From NCBI GenBank assembly GCA_964354155.1, contig CAYGYG010000031.1, positions 1-30,407 on the forward strand: a stretch of DNA of 30,407 nucleotides, read 5' to 3'. The notes under the pieces were generated by a model. The model worked only from the letters and a program-made list of their open reading frames with translations, was not told the origin of the DNA and did not search any database. Position numbers and translations under genes: made by a program. The DNA comes from CAYGYG01 sp964354155 (lineage in GTDB: Bacteria > Hydrothermota > Tepidihabitantia > SM23-42 > CAYGYG01). This document shows, piece by piece, positions 1 to 6,815 of this stretch. The stretch's first letter is position 1. Every line of letters starts with the position of its first letter.

Positions 1-1
1 A

Positions 2-51
2 TATTAACATTTCCGCTTAGTAATAACTATTAACATTTATGCATAGTAATA
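2..51. repeat. Two tandem 24-bp AT-rich direct repeats upstream of pyrG
   Basis: Copy 1 is at 2-25 and copy 2 at 28-51, matching at 21 of 24 positions with a 26-bp period. Each copy starts TATTAACATTT and ends TAGTAATA. They end 19 bp before the pyrG -35 box, so they could be tandem operator or activator sites. They could equally be the end of a longer array cut off by the window edge. Confidence 0.6.
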
Positions 52-70
52 TCAAGCCCTTATTTTGCGC

Positions 71-98
71 TTGACAGGTCGCGTTTCCGGGTTATACT
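71..98 (+). promoter_or_regulatory. pyrG promoter, TTGACA-N16-TATACT
   Basis: The -35 box TTGACA is at 71-76 and the -10 box TATACT at 93-98, with a 16-bp spacer. The predicted start is near 105, only about 5 nt before the ATG at 110, so there is no room for a Shine-Dalgarno site. Confidence 0.75.
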
Positions 99-109
99 CT
101 GTTCCCAGT

Positions 110-1729
110 ATGGCTTCCCACCGCATCCATAAGACAAGATGGATTGTCGTCACCGGGGGAGTGATGTCGGGCCTCGGCAAGGGAACCGCTACGGCTTCAG
201 TTGGCCGCCTGCTGCGCAATGGCTTCAAGATTGTACCAATCAAGTGTGACGGCTACCTCAATGTCGACCCCGGGACGATGAATCCAATTGAGCACGGCGA
301 GGTCTTCGTGCTCGACGATGGGGGCGAAGTCGACATGGATTTTGGTCACTACGAGCGCTTTCTTAACATCAATTGTCGTTTCCGCTGGAATATGACCTCG
401 GGCAAGATCTTCAATACCGTGATTGCCAATGAACGGCGCGGTGATTACCTGGGGAAGACGATCCAGATATTCCCTCATGTGGTCGACGAAATCAAACGGC
501 AGTTCTATCAAGTTGCCCGGAACGAAGGTGCGGACATTGTCACAATTGAGATCGGGGGCACCGTCGGCGACATAGAAAACTCATGGTTCATTGAGGCAGT
601 TCGTCAGCTGCGTAAGGAGGTGGGACCGGAGAACATCATCTACATCCATCTGACCTACATCCCGTTTCTCCATTCGGTGGGAGAGCCCAAGACCAAGCCG
701 GCGCAGCGCGACGTAGCGTTGCTGAGGGAAATGGGGATTGCGCCCGACATCATTATTGGCCGATCAAGGGGTCCGTTGAGCAAAAAGATCAAGGAAAAAC
801 TGGCGTTATTCTGTGATGTTGATCCCCAGGCCATTATCGGCGGCCAGGACATCGAATCGATCTACGAAATACCACTTATGTTTGAACGTGACGGATTACT
901 GACTACGCTCAACCAGAAGCTGGGCATCAATCACCGGGCCGCGTTGAGAAGATGGTCAACCCTGGTCAAGCGCGTGAAGAATCCGAAACACGAGGTCGAG
1001 GTGGCGATCTGCGGTAAATATACCGAACTGAAGGACGCGTACGCCAGTATCATCGAATCGCTGGTTCACGCCGGGGCTCATCTTGATTGTCGGGTGAAGT
1101 TGCGGTGGATTGAGACAACCGAGATTGAGACCGGGCTTCTGTCGCTGGTCCAGGCATTGAAAGGTGTCCACGGAATGATAATCCCCGGTGGGTTCGGGAT
1201 TCGGGGCGCTGAGGGCAAGATCATGATGATAAAGTACGCCCGGGAGCGCAACATCCCGTTTCTGGGACTCTGCTTTGGCCTACAGCTGGCGGTCGTTGAG
1301 TTCACCCGACACAAGTGCCAGTTACGAGATGCCAACAGTACTGAAATAAGTCCGAAGACGCCGCATCCCGTGGTCGACATCCTTCCTGAGCAGAAGACGG
1401 TTGCGGGCAAGGGCGGCACAATGCGGTTGGGGTCTTGCAAGGCGGTTCTCAAGAAAGGCACGCTGGCCTACCGCCTCTATGGTCAGGGTCACGTCTTTGA
1501 GCGCCACCGTCACCGCTATGAAGTCAATCCCGATTACCATAAGGTGCTCGAAGAGCACGGATTGGTCATATCAGGGATGACCGAGGATGGTCGACTTGCC
1601 GAGTTAGTTGAGCTGCCGGACCACCAATTCTTCATTGCCACTCAGGCCCACCCGGAGTTCAAGTCACGTTTTGATTCCCCATCGCCCCTTTTCTATGGTT
1701 TTGTGAGCGCGGCCCTTGCCCATAAGTAG
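110..1729 (+). CDS. pyrG: CTP synthase
   Basis: Makes CTP from UTP, ATP and glutamine (pyrimidine nucleotide synthesis, cytosol). The 539-aa product has the N-terminal amidoligase domain with its P-loop (GGVMSGLGKGTATAS) and the UTP-site region (DPGTMNP...GEVFVLDDGGE). The C-terminal class-I glutamine amidotransferase domain has the oxyanion loop PGGFGIRG, the nucleophile Cys388 in GLCFGLQ and the His/Glu pair in HPEF. Length is normal for the family. I chose the ATG at 110 (MASHRIHKTRW) because the frame's earlier TTG/ATG-like starts lie upstream of or inside the promoter at 71-98. The stop codon TAG directly abuts the -35 box of the next promoter. Confidence 0.97.
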   Translation: MASHRIHKTRWIVVTGGVMSGLGKGTATASVGRLLRNGFKIVPIKCDGYLNVDPGTMNPIEHGEVFVLDDGGEVDMDFGHYERFLNINCRFRWNMTSGKIFNTVIANERRGDYLGKTIQIFPHVVDEIKRQFYQVARNEGADIVTIEIGGTVGDIENSWFIEAVRQLRKEVGPENIIYIHLTYIPFLHSVGEPKTKPAQRDVALLREMGIAPDIIIGRSRGPLSKKIKEKLALFCDVDPQAIIGGQDIESIYEIPLMFERDGLLTTLNQKLGINHRAALRRWSTLVKRVKNPKHEVEVAICGKYTELKDAYASIIESLVHAGAHLDCRVKLRWIETTEIETGLLSLVQALKGVHGMIIPGGFGIRGAEGKIMMIKYARERNIPFLGLCFGLQLAVVEFTRHKCQLRDANSTEISPKTPHPVVDILPEQKTVAGKGGTMRLGSCKAVLKKGTLAYRLYGQGHVFERHRHRYEVNPDYHKVLEEHGLVISGMTEDGRLAELVELPDHQFFIATQAHPEFKSRFDSPSPLFYGFVSAALAHK

Positions 1730-1757
1730 TTGACAAATCAATAGTTTTACGTATAAT
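1730..1757 (+). promoter_or_regulatory. recF-operon promoter, TTGACA-N16-TATAAT
   Basis: Perfect consensus hexamers at 1730-1735 and 1752-1757 with a 16-bp spacer. The -35 box starts on the base after the pyrG stop. The predicted start (~1763-1764) falls on the ATG of a 17-codon ORF rather than on recF itself. Confidence 0.85.
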
Positions 1758-1762
1758 TGGAA

Positions 1763-1816
1763 ATGAGAGTGCATCGGTTTCTGCTGCCGTTCGGCGAGGA
1801 CGTCCGGTCGGAGTGA
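1763..1816 (+). CDS. Possible 17-aa leaderless leader peptide before recF
   Basis: ATG at 1763 opens MRVHRFLLPFGEDVRSE and stops with TGA at 1814-1816, seven bases before the recF ATG at 1823. The predicted transcription start of the promoter at 1730-1757 coincides with this ATG, so it would be translated from the very 5' end. The probable recF Shine-Dalgarno sequence GGAG (1810-1813) lies inside its last codons, so ribosomes finishing here would be placed to start recF. No homology is recognised, and the ORF may be fortuitous. Confidence 0.35.
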   Translation: MRVHRFLLPFGEDVRSE

Positions 1817-1822
1817 AGAGCG

Positions 1823-2881
1823 ATGGTCTTGGAGCGGCTGGCTATGGTCGGATTCCGTAACTTAAGTGAAAAGGAGATCGTGCTCGCGCCGGAACGCAAT
1901 CTGATCTGCGGGGTCAACGGCGCCGGCAAGACAAACCTGCTGGAAGCCGTCCACTACCTCGCAATGGGAAGGTCCTTTCGTAAAGCCGGGGACGGTGAGC
2001 TGCTTCAATTCAGCGCGCCTTTTTTCCGGCTCGAAGGGTCGGCCCAGCGTCGCGCCGTTCTCTTCTATTCGGCCGATGAGAAGAAAATCATGCTCGACGG
2101 CCGGCCGGTCCGAAAACTATCCGACTTCATCGGCTGGATGCCGATCGTGATTTTCTCGTTTGATGACATCTGGCTTGTGCGCGGCGAACCGAGGCAAAGG
2201 CGGGATTTCCTTGACATGGCGATCGCCAAGATGTCTCGGCCGTATCTCGTGAATCTGATTGAGTATCGGCGTATACTGCGGCAGCGCAATCGGATCTTAG
2301 AAGAGATCCGGGACCACAAGATGACTTGGGATGACAAGGCGGGCCGGCTGCTGGAGACATTCGACGAGTCCCTGGTCGGCCAGGGGAACATGGTGTATGA
2401 TGAGCGCAAGATTCATTTCGGTGGGCTGGCGCAGGGCGTTACCGACTTTTGCGCACAAATGGACTTGCCTCGAGTAAGCATGGAGTGCCGGACATCGGTA
2501 CCGGACTGGCGGATGACGATGGAATTTCTCCGGCAGCGGCGCGCCCAGGAAATCGCCTGCGGCCGGACGGTCGTCGGGCCGCATCGGGATGAGCTCCTTA
2601 TTCTGAAGGAGGGACGCGAACTGAAGACATTCGGCTCGGAGGGTGAGCAGCGTCTGGCGGCCCTGGCGATGCGGCTTGCCGAGATGACTTCGCTGGAGCG
2701 CGTGCGCGGTGAAGCCAGCGTCAAACTGCTTGATGAGGCGGTTTCCGAGCTGGACCGCCGTCGGCAGGCTTCATTTCTTGAGAACCTGCAGGGACAGGTT
2801 TTGTTCGCGACAACGCGCGAGATTGATGATTTCGGCAAACACTTTTCGGTCACCGATGGCACCATCCAGGAAACCAATTAA
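1823..2881 (+). CDS. recF: DNA replication and repair protein RecF
   Basis: An SMC-like ABC ATPase that helps load RecA at single-strand gaps behind damaged forks. The 352-aa product carries Walker A (GVNGAGKTNLLEA, residues ~31-43), an ABC signature region (TFGSEGEQRLAALAMRLAE) and Walker B with D-loop (VKLLDEAVSELDRR). The signature reads SEGEQ and the Walker B reads LLDEAVSELD, slight variants of the usual SQGQQ and LLDDVLSELD. The start MVLERLAMVGFRNL is where RecF proteins normally begin, with GGAG 9 bp upstream. The 3' end overlaps the DUF721 gene. The recF-DUF721-gyrB order is typical of origin regions, but dnaA and dnaN are not upstream. Confidence 0.95.
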   Translation: MVLERLAMVGFRNLSEKEIVLAPERNLICGVNGAGKTNLLEAVHYLAMGRSFRKAGDGELLQFSAPFFRLEGSAQRRAVLFYSADEKKIMLDGRPVRKLSDFIGWMPIVIFSFDDIWLVRGEPRQRRDFLDMAIAKMSRPYLVNLIEYRRILRQRNRILEEIRDHKMTWDDKAGRLLETFDESLVGQGNMVYDERKIHFGGLAQGVTDFCAQMDLPRVSMECRTSVPDWRMTMEFLRQRRAQEIACGRTVVGPHRDELLILKEGRELKTFGSEGEQRLAALAMRLAEMTSLERVRGEASVKLLDEAVSELDRRRQASFLENLQGQVLFATTREIDDFGKHFSVTDGTIQETN

Positions 2882-3158
2882 GCTGGCCGAGGCTCTTGGC
2901 CTGGCCCTGGGCGAACTGGGGATGAGCCGGGAACTGAAAAAGTGGCAGTTGGTCAGGGACTTTCCGAAGCTTGTGGGCGAACCGATCGGCACGCATGCCC
3001 GTGCTTGGCGGGTTGCCGAAGATGTCGTCTACGTTGAAGTTGATAACTCAACCTGGCTGAGCCAGCTCCATCTGATAAAAGACCAAATCGTGAAGAAGCT
3101 GAACGCCGGTGCCGGCGAGGAACTGATCCGGGACGTCCGGTTCACCCTGCGGAGCTGA
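2856..3158 (+). CDS. DUF721 (DciA-like) protein
   Basis: A 100-aa protein of the DUF721 family, which sits between recF and gyrB in many bacteria. Members of this family include DciA, which loads the replicative helicase DnaB. The KH-like fold is suggested by WQLVRDFPKLVGEPIGTHARAW followed by VVYVEVDNSTWLSQLHLIKDQIVKKLN. I chose the ATG at 2856 (MAPSRKPIKLAEALG). It overlaps the recF end by 26 bp in another frame, so translation is probably coupled. No separate Shine-Dalgarno is evident. A role in helicase loading is inferred from family and position only. Confidence 0.85.
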   Translation: MAPSRKPIKLAEALGLALGELGMSRELKKWQLVRDFPKLVGEPIGTHARAWRVAEDVVYVEVDNSTWLSQLHLIKDQIVKKLNAGAGEELIRDVRFTLRS

Positions 3159-3205
3159 GTCGCCGGTCTTGCGTCCGAATTCGATGTGATTTGAAAGGAG
3201 AACGA

Positions 3206-5113
3206 ATGCCAAAGCAGAATGATACCGGGGCGTACGATGCGTCAAAGATCACTGTTTTGAAAGGGCTCGAGGCGGTCCGCCGCCGGCCGGCAATGTATAT
3301 CGGCGACATCGGCATGCGCGGTCTTCATCACCTGGTCTTTGAGGTTGTCGACAACGGTGTTGACGAGGCGCTATCCGGTAACTGCGACCACATCAAGGTG
3401 ACGATTGAACCGGGTGAGATTATTGTCGTTGAGGACAACGGGAGCGGCATTCCGGTGGACATGCATCCTACCGAGAAGAAATCGGCGCTGGAAGTAGTGA
3501 TGACGATGCTCCATGCCGGCGCGAAGTTCGACGATAAAGTCTACAAGATCTCGGGCGGACTGCACGGTGTCGGGGTTTCGGCCGTCAATGCGGTGTCGGA
3601 GTGGCTGGAAGCCGAGGTCTACCGCAACGATAAGGTTTACTGGCAGCGGTACGAACGGGGCGAGGCGACCGGTCCGATCAAGACCAAAGGCAAGACCGAA
3701 CGGACCGGCACCCGGGTGTCTTTTCATCCCGACCCGAAAATCTTCAAGAAGATTGAATACAGCTATGAAATCATCGCCCAGCGGCTGCGGGAACTCGCCT
3801 ATTTGACCAAAGGGCTCACCATCGAAATCGAGGACAAGCGCGCCGACAAAAAAGACCGCTTCTGCTTCACCGGCGGGATCGTGGATTTCGTAAAGTATCT
3901 TGATTCCGGACGCAACCGTCTGCACAAGCCGATCTCGATGACCGACCAGCGCAACGGTATCGAAGTTGACGTCGCCCTGGCGTACAATGACTCCTACCTC
4001 GAGAATATCTTTACCTACGCCAATACGATAAACACGCACGAGGGTGGTACGCACCTCATCGGCTTCAAGCTGGCGTTGACCCGGACCTTCAACGAATATG
4101 CCAGCAAGCACCGAGTGCTTAAGGAGGATATCACGCTTTCGGGCGAGGATGTCCGCGAGGGGCTGACTGCGGTTGTCTCAGTGAAATTACGGGATCCCCA
4201 ATTCGAGGGCCAGACCAAGACCAAGCTGGGTAACAGTGAAATCCGCGGCATCGTTGACTCCATCGTCAGCGAGAAGCTGGCTCAGTTTTTAGAGGAGAAC
4301 AGCCGGATTGCCGGCGTCGTTATTCAGAAAATCTACAGTGCGGCCAAGGCCCGGGAGGCGGCGAAGAAAGCGCGAGAGCTGACCCGACGCAAAAGCTTGC
4401 TGGAAAGTGATACGCTGCCGGGCAAGCTGGCCGATTGTTCGTCGAGCGACCCGGCCGAGAGCGAGCTGTTTCTGGTGGAAGGTGATTCGGCCGGCGGTTC
4501 GGCAAAGCAAGGGCGCGACCGAAGATTTCAGGCAATCCTGCCCCTGCGGGGCAAGATTCTCAACGTTGAGAAGTCCGGATTGAACAAGATATTGAGCAAT
4601 GAAGAGATCAGGACGCTAATATCGGCAATCGGTACGGGGATCGGGGAGGATGATTTTGACCTGACTAAACTTAGGTACAGCAAGGTCATCATCATGACCG
4701 ATGCTGATGTCGACGGCGCCCACATCCGGACGCTTCTGCTGACCTTCTTCTACCGGTTTATGGTGAGCTTGATTGACAGCGGCAACATCTTCATTGCTCA
4801 ACCACCTCTGTTCCGGGCCAAGACCGGGAAGCTCGAGCAGTATCTCTATGATGATGATGAGCTGAAGAGCTTGCTCAAGAAGCTTCCTGAAGGTAAGTGC
4901 GAGGTCCAGCGCTACAAGGGTCTTGGTGAGATGAATCCGGAACAGCTCTGGAAAACGACGATGGACCCGGAAAACCGAATCCTCAAGAAGGTTTCGACGG
5001 AAGCTGCTGCCCAGGCGGACCGGCTCTTCTCGATTTTGATGGGTGATCAGGTTGAACCGAGACGCCGGTTCATCGAGGAGAACGCCAAGTACGTCGTGAA
5101 TCTCGACGTCTAG
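3206..5113 (+). CDS. gyrB: DNA gyrase subunit B
   Basis: ATPase subunit of gyrase, which introduces negative supercoils together with GyrA (not in this window). The 635-aa product has the complete type IIA B-subunit layout. The GHKL ATPase contains EVVDNGVDEAL, DNGSGIP and GGLHGVGVSAVNA. A transducer domain follows. The TOPRIM domain contains EGDSAGGSAKQGRD, LRGKILNVEK and the metal-binding TDADVDG. The C-terminal tail has RYKGLGEMNPEQLW. The ATG at 3206 is preceded by AAAGGAG (3194-3200). Length and motifs fit GyrB; ParE cannot be fully excluded from sequence alone, but the recF neighbourhood favours GyrB. No separate promoter was seen. Confidence 0.96.
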   Translation: MPKQNDTGAYDASKITVLKGLEAVRRRPAMYIGDIGMRGLHHLVFEVVDNGVDEALSGNCDHIKVTIEPGEIIVVEDNGSGIPVDMHPTEKKSALEVVMTMLHAGAKFDDKVYKISGGLHGVGVSAVNAVSEWLEAEVYRNDKVYWQRYERGEATGPIKTKGKTERTGTRVSFHPDPKIFKKIEYSYEIIAQRLRELAYLTKGLTIEIEDKRADKKDRFCFTGGIVDFVKYLDSGRNRLHKPISMTDQRNGIEVDVALAYNDSYLENIFTYANTINTHEGGTHLIGFKLALTRTFNEYASKHRVLKEDITLSGEDVREGLTAVVSVKLRDPQFEGQTKTKLGNSEIRGIVDSIVSEKLAQFLEENSRIAGVVIQKIYSAAKAREAAKKARELTRRKSLLESDTLPGKLADCSSSDPAESELFLVEGDSAGGSAKQGRDRRFQAILPLRGKILNVEKSGLNKILSNEEIRTLISAIGTGIGEDDFDLTKLRYSKVIIMTDADVDGAHIRTLLLTFFYRFMVSLIDSGNIFIAQPPLFRAKTGKLEQYLYDDDELKSLLKKLPEGKCEVQRYKGLGEMNPEQLWKTTMDPENRILKKVSTEAAAQADRLFSILMGDQVEPRRRFIEENAKYVVNLDV

Positions 5114-5170
5114 TGTGCTGTCCCATAAATGACTTACATGTAGTGTAAGAAGCTCATTTTATAGCACACT
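5112..5170. terminator. Long imperfect stem-loop at the gyrB stop
   Basis: AGTGTGCT (5112-5119) pairs perfectly with AGCACACT (5163-5170). AATGA pairs with TCATT, and CTTACA (5133-5138) pairs with TGTAAG (5144-5149) around a 5-nt apex. The element begins within the gyrB stop codon. There is no strong U-tract, so it may be a 3'-end stabiliser or a repeat element rather than a classical terminator. Confidence 0.5.
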
Positions 5171-5178
5171 GAAGGGGT

Positions 5179-5320
5179 GTGGGGAAGAGGTGTCCCCACG
5201 CTTTTGGGGTAACAGTGGCCCCAAACTCCGTGAAGGGGCACGCCATAGGGGCGGAGCCCCTTTGGAAGTGTCGTGTCTTGTGAACAAGACGAATGTAAAT
5301 GAATTTGCGGGACACGACAC
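5179..5320. other. Hairpin cluster between convergent genes
   Basis: Three further hairpins occupy the gap between gyrB and the minus-strand gene. These are GTGGGGA/TCCCCAC (5179-5185 and 5193-5199), GGGGC/GCCCC (around 5249-5260), and a perfect 10-bp pair GTGTCGTGTC/GACACGACAC (5268-5277 and 5311-5320) that flanks 33 bp. They probably act as a bidirectional termination zone. No gene is supported here, although a stop-free stretch exists. Confidence 0.5.
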
Positions 5321-5334
5321 TGAGTCCCACCAAC

Positions 5335-6462
5335 CTACTTCTTCTTGTCGTCGGCCGTTTCGTCAGGCACGAGTTCCAGGAACGCGGCCGGGATGCTATT
5401 GACCAGATACGCTTCGTCTATCTTATAGAAGACAATCCCCTTGTCATAGGCCTGTTTGGAGTTGACTTTGAATATCACCGATCCTGCGTCATCGCGCGAA
5501 CTCATTTCCTTGGCCGTCTCAAGGCTCTTGGCCAGATGGATGAAACCTCGTTTCATCGGCCGCAAGCCCTCGACCAGGATCTTGTCCCTTACCCACCGCG
5601 GCGCATTGTGGAACAGTAGTTTGGGCGGTTTGGACTCCTTGAGATCGATCTTGACCGGCAGGGAGTGTCCGTACAGGGCGCGAATCTTGCTCCGTTTGAT
5701 TTCAAAACGCTGTTTGTCCTGCGATCCGACGATCTCTTTGAGCTCAGCCGCTTTGATGTTAAGGGCGGCGGTAAGCTCCTTGATGCCGATGAAGCCGTGG
5801 TCATCCATCTGGAGCTTGAACATCTCGGGATGATGACGGAGAATGAATGCCAGCTTGCGGCCCAGCCTTTCTTCGGGCGAAGTGTGGGTGAACTTGCGGA
5901 GATAGGTAAAGGGCCGTTCGAAGAAATCCGGAATCATGGCCCGCACCGTGTCGTTGATCTTTTTTTTCATCCGCTTGGACTCGTTGGTCTTCCACTGGTG
6001 CAGGATCGGTATGTACTCGTACATCTTACGGCTCAGGATTTTTTGGAGAACATACAGTTTGACGTCGCGGTTGATGTCTTTGAGTTGGAGCGGGAACATC
6101 TCGGGCCGGTTGGTGCTGTGAATCCACTTGTCAAACTCCTTGAAAAGGTCATCGGAGGCGGCTTTCTTGATACGTTCCTGGCCCTTGGCGGCCTGGAAGA
6201 CAAGCGGTTGTTTTTGTCGGTATTCTACGCGGAGCCAGCCGTTCTCGATCATCCAGTTTATCTTGCCTTTGATGCCTTCAGTGGTCTGGCTCTTGAAAAA
6301 GCCGTAGGCCTTTATCTGGTCCAGTCCTTTTTCCCGAATAACCTTGGACCGGGAACCTTTCAGCACCAGAACCAGTGCATTCTTACCGCCCTGGTAAGCA
6401 ATGTCGCCGGCGGCCTGCAAGATAACGTCGATTTCTTTGTCAGCAAGGTCTTTTTGCAGCAC
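5335..6462 (-). CDS. RQC winged-helix / Tpt1 (KptA) RNA 2'-phosphotransferase fusion
   Basis: A 375-aa fusion. Residues ~12-95 resemble the RQC winged helix of RecQ helicases (GKNALVLVLKGSRSK, then GLDQIKAYGFFK). Residues ~100-195 are not recognised. Residues ~197-366 are a Tpt1/KptA domain, which uses NAD+ to remove an internal RNA 2'-phosphate. The expected Arg-His-Arg-Arg set is visible: R209 and H210 (FILRHHPE), R261 (KIRALYGHS) and R323 (SSRDDAG). The usual HGT of the NAD site reads HNA (285-287), and the VHLS-like His is kept (FIHLAKS, H309). No helicase motifs are present, so this is not a RecQ remnant. It starts with GTG at 6462, behind AGGAG five bases upstream. It is a single gene, divergent from glnA and convergent with gyrB. 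DNA tethering of an RNA/ADP-ribose enzyme is an inference. Confidence 0.85.
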   Translation of the reverse strand: MLQKDLADKEIDVILQAAGDIAYQGGKNALVLVLKGSRSKVIREKGLDQIKAYGFFKSQTTEGIKGKINWMIENGWLRVEYRQKQPLVFQAAKGQERIKKAASDDLFKEFDKWIHSTNRPEMFPLQLKDINRDVKLYVLQKILSRKMYEYIPILHQWKTNESKRMKKKINDTVRAMIPDFFERPFTYLRKFTHTSPEERLGRKLAFILRHHPEMFKLQMDDHGFIGIKELTAALNIKAAELKEIVGSQDKQRFEIKRSKIRALYGHSLPVKIDLKESKPPKLLFHNAPRWVRDKILVEGLRPMKRGFIHLAKSLETAKEMSSRDDAGSVIFKVNSKQAYDKGIVFYKIDEAYLVNSIPAAFLELVPDETADDKKK

Positions 6463-6540
6463 TTATGCTCCTATCTATTCGTTCATAATCGATTGCTCAC
6501 ACCCTCTTACTACCAGTCCCTTTCATTGATGCGATAGCGC

Positions 6541-6612
6541 ACGGACGAATCCGTACGTCTTGATTGTCATGGCCTTGTGCCGTGCCGACAACTCCTTGTC
6601 GCAAACGGGGCC
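6541..6612 (-). promoter_or_regulatory. Structured leader of the RQC-Tpt1 gene
   Basis: Within the ~250 nt between the predicted start (~6712) and the GTG at 6462 lie two clear hairpins. One is ACGGA-TTCG-TCCGT (6554-6541 on the minus strand). The other is a long stem made of GGCC/GGCC, CCGT/ACGG and CGACAA/TTGTCG (6571-6612) whose loop is GGAG. A GGA-bearing loop of the form ACAAGGA resembles CsrA/RsmA sites, but no CsrA is known for this organism. No coding ORF longer than about 15 codons is seen in the leader. Confidence 0.4.
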
Positions 6613-6650
6613 AAGCGACGAACCGGTTTTATAGGTGCGTCGCTTTTTCT
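6613..6650 (+). terminator. Plus-strand intrinsic terminator without an upstream gene
   Basis: AAGCGACG (6613-6620) pairs perfectly with CGTCGCTT (6638-6645), followed by a TTTTT tract ending near 6650. It points in the plus direction, towards glnA, yet no plus-strand gene precedes it. It may end a small RNA or insulate the glnA promoter. On the minus strand it is simply another leader hairpin. Confidence 0.5.
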
Positions 6651-6718
6651 ATAAAGGGCCGCGTTTCGTCTACTGTCTACTGGTCTTTTTTCCGATACAT
6701 CACTAAGATACTGGCATA

Positions 6719-6746
6719 ATTATACTCATCAAGCGCAAAACGTCAA
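6719..6746 (-). promoter_or_regulatory. RQC-Tpt1 promoter, TTGACG-N16-TATAAT
   Basis: On the minus strand the -35 TTGACG is at 6746-6741 and the -10 TATAAT at 6724-6719, with a 16-bp spacer. The predicted start is near 6712, leaving a leader of about 250 nt. The -35 box lies 38 bp from that of the divergent glnA promoter. Confidence 0.7.
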
Positions 6747-6784
6747 TAGCGAAATGCCGGCGCTCCAGAGTGGAACCGTTGGTC

Positions 6785-6812
6785 TTGACAGGCAGGGTTT
6801 TCTTGGTATAAT
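6785..6812 (+). promoter_or_regulatory. glnA promoter, TTGACA-N16-TATAAT
   Basis: Perfect consensus hexamers at 6785-6790 and 6807-6812, spacer 16 bp. The expected start (+1 near 6819) coincides with the second of two tandem ATG codons (6816 and 6819), so the mRNA should be leaderless. Confidence 0.85.
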
Positions 6813-6815
6813 TTA

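Noticed and set aside
2..51. Possible CRISPR repeats
   Set aside because: Only two units, with two bases between them and no spacer-length gap; no cas genes nearby.
3371..4111. Long open frame antisense to gyrB
   Set aside because: It is the mirror of GyrB codons in a GC-rich gene; no ribosome site and no recognisable domain.
5190..5402. 70-codon plus frame after gyrB
   Set aside because: It is composed of hairpin sequence and the 3' end of the opposite gene, with no start signal; treated as non-coding.
5335..6462. Reading the fusion gene as a degraded RecQ helicase
   Set aside because: There is no trace of Walker or helicase motifs, the frame is intact, and the C-terminal enzyme domain keeps its catalytic residues.
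5665..6537. 290-codon plus-strand frame over the RQC-Tpt1 gene
   Set aside because: The minus-strand frame has two recognisable domains, a ribosome site and a promoter; the plus frame has none.
6541..6612. CsrA/RsmA-type binding hairpin
   Set aside because: The loop fits (ACAAGGA), but it is over 100 nt from the start codon and no csrA is visible, so it is kept only as a remark on the leader.
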